Assembly (NCBI GenBank): GCA_964248625.1
Contig: CAXTZG010000144.1
Coordinates: 1 to 6,857 of the forward strand
Origin: Lichenicola sp964248625
Lineage (GTDB): Bacteria > Pseudomonadota > Alphaproteobacteria > Acetobacterales > Acetobacteraceae
Length of the DNA: 6,857 nucleotides
Direction of reading: 5' to 3'
The translations under genes were made by a program, and so were the position numbers. Position 1 is the stretch's first letter. Every line of letters starts with the position of its first letter. This document shows positions 6,640-6,857 of this stretch, piece by piece. The notes under the pieces are model-generated. The model worked only from the letters and a program-made list of their open reading frames with translations, searched no databases and was not told the origin of the DNA.

Positions 6640-6857
6640 GGTCGAGCCCGATCAGGCGGAGCACCAAGTATGGTTGGAAGAAGACATGGCCTTACGCCGG
6701 CAGCTGTGCGCCTCGTAACGGCCATACAGAAGCTGTAATAAAGAGGTTCAATAGCGAACATAAGCAAGTCGAGGCGGCTGCCAGTTGTGCAGGTGACAGG
6801 ACCTAGCACTACCTGGGCACTTTCAAAATGGTGCTGAGCCTCCTACCTTCTGAGTAG
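6640..6857. other. Region without a convincing gene and with a sharp fall in GC content, possibly a decayed mobile-element end
   Basis: By direct count, 6661-6857 is about 53% GC (104 of 197), and 6721-6770 only 40%, against about 82% in 6541-6600. No frame on either strand gives a recognisable protein. The last 51 bases encode HYLGTFKMVLSLLPSE and a stop ending at 6857. This faintly resembles the end of some IS5-like transposases (NYLxTxK...YES), but the match is too short to rely on. No clear terminator hairpin follows the protease gene. The stretch probably belongs to acquired DNA continuing beyond the window, which is inference from composition. Confidence 0.4.

Noticed and set aside
6750..6770. 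GGTTCAATAGC-like sequence recalling a tRNA T-arm
   Set aside because: No acceptor stem, anticodon arm or D-arm could be paired around it.
5952..6806. Plus-strand frame running from the Tricorn gene into the low-GC tail
   Set aside because: Most of it is an out-of-frame shadow of the protease gene. The tail portion alone has no recognisable family and no good start.

Overview
The window is very GC-rich (over 80% in places), with coding sequence almost throughout until about position 6640. Gene families and codon use suggest an alphaproteobacterium, perhaps of the Acetobacteraceae/Rhodospirillales type. That is an inference from style, not from a marker gene. I see no tRNA, rRNA, CRISPR array or intact insertion sequence.

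Layout. (1) Positions 1-901, plus strand: the 3' part of an ABC-transporter ATPase gene of the peptide/nickel class. It appears to be the second half of a fused two-ATPase protein that starts before the window. (2) Positions 898-1706, minus strand: a two-gene unit, a small cupin followed 14 bases later by an OsmC-family protein. It converges on the ABC gene, and the two stop codons share one CTAG palindrome. (3) Positions 1707-1833: a divergent intergenic region with a perfect 7+3+7 palindrome near its centre, a good operator candidate. (4) Positions 1834-3112, plus strand: a DUF302 protein, then an XRE-type regulator with an MmyB-like ligand-binding domain, probably translationally coupled. 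(5) Positions 3113-3315: an intergenic region with an imperfect inverted repeat and a weak promoter candidate. (6) Positions 3316-6639, plus strand: a complete Tricorn-type S41 serine protease with an export signal and all recognisable catalytic residues. (7) Positions 6640-6857: a stretch with no convincing gene, whose GC content falls to about 53%. It may be a decayed mobile-element end or other foreign DNA.

How the parts may work together. The cupin, OsmC, DUF302 and XRE/MmyB genes form a compact divergent cluster. The simplest reading is a small stress or detoxification locus: the regulator senses a small hydrophobic ligand or reactive compound and acts at the central palindrome on both arms. 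This is inference; no substrate can be read from the sequence. The Tricorn homologue is probably a separate transcription unit that degrades peptides in the periplasm. The ABC ATPase would drive uptake of peptides or similar solutes, but its permease and binding-protein genes are outside the window. The most unusual points are the divergent redox/DUF302 locus with its central operator, the possible four-codon coupling ORF before the regulator, and the exported Tricorn protease.
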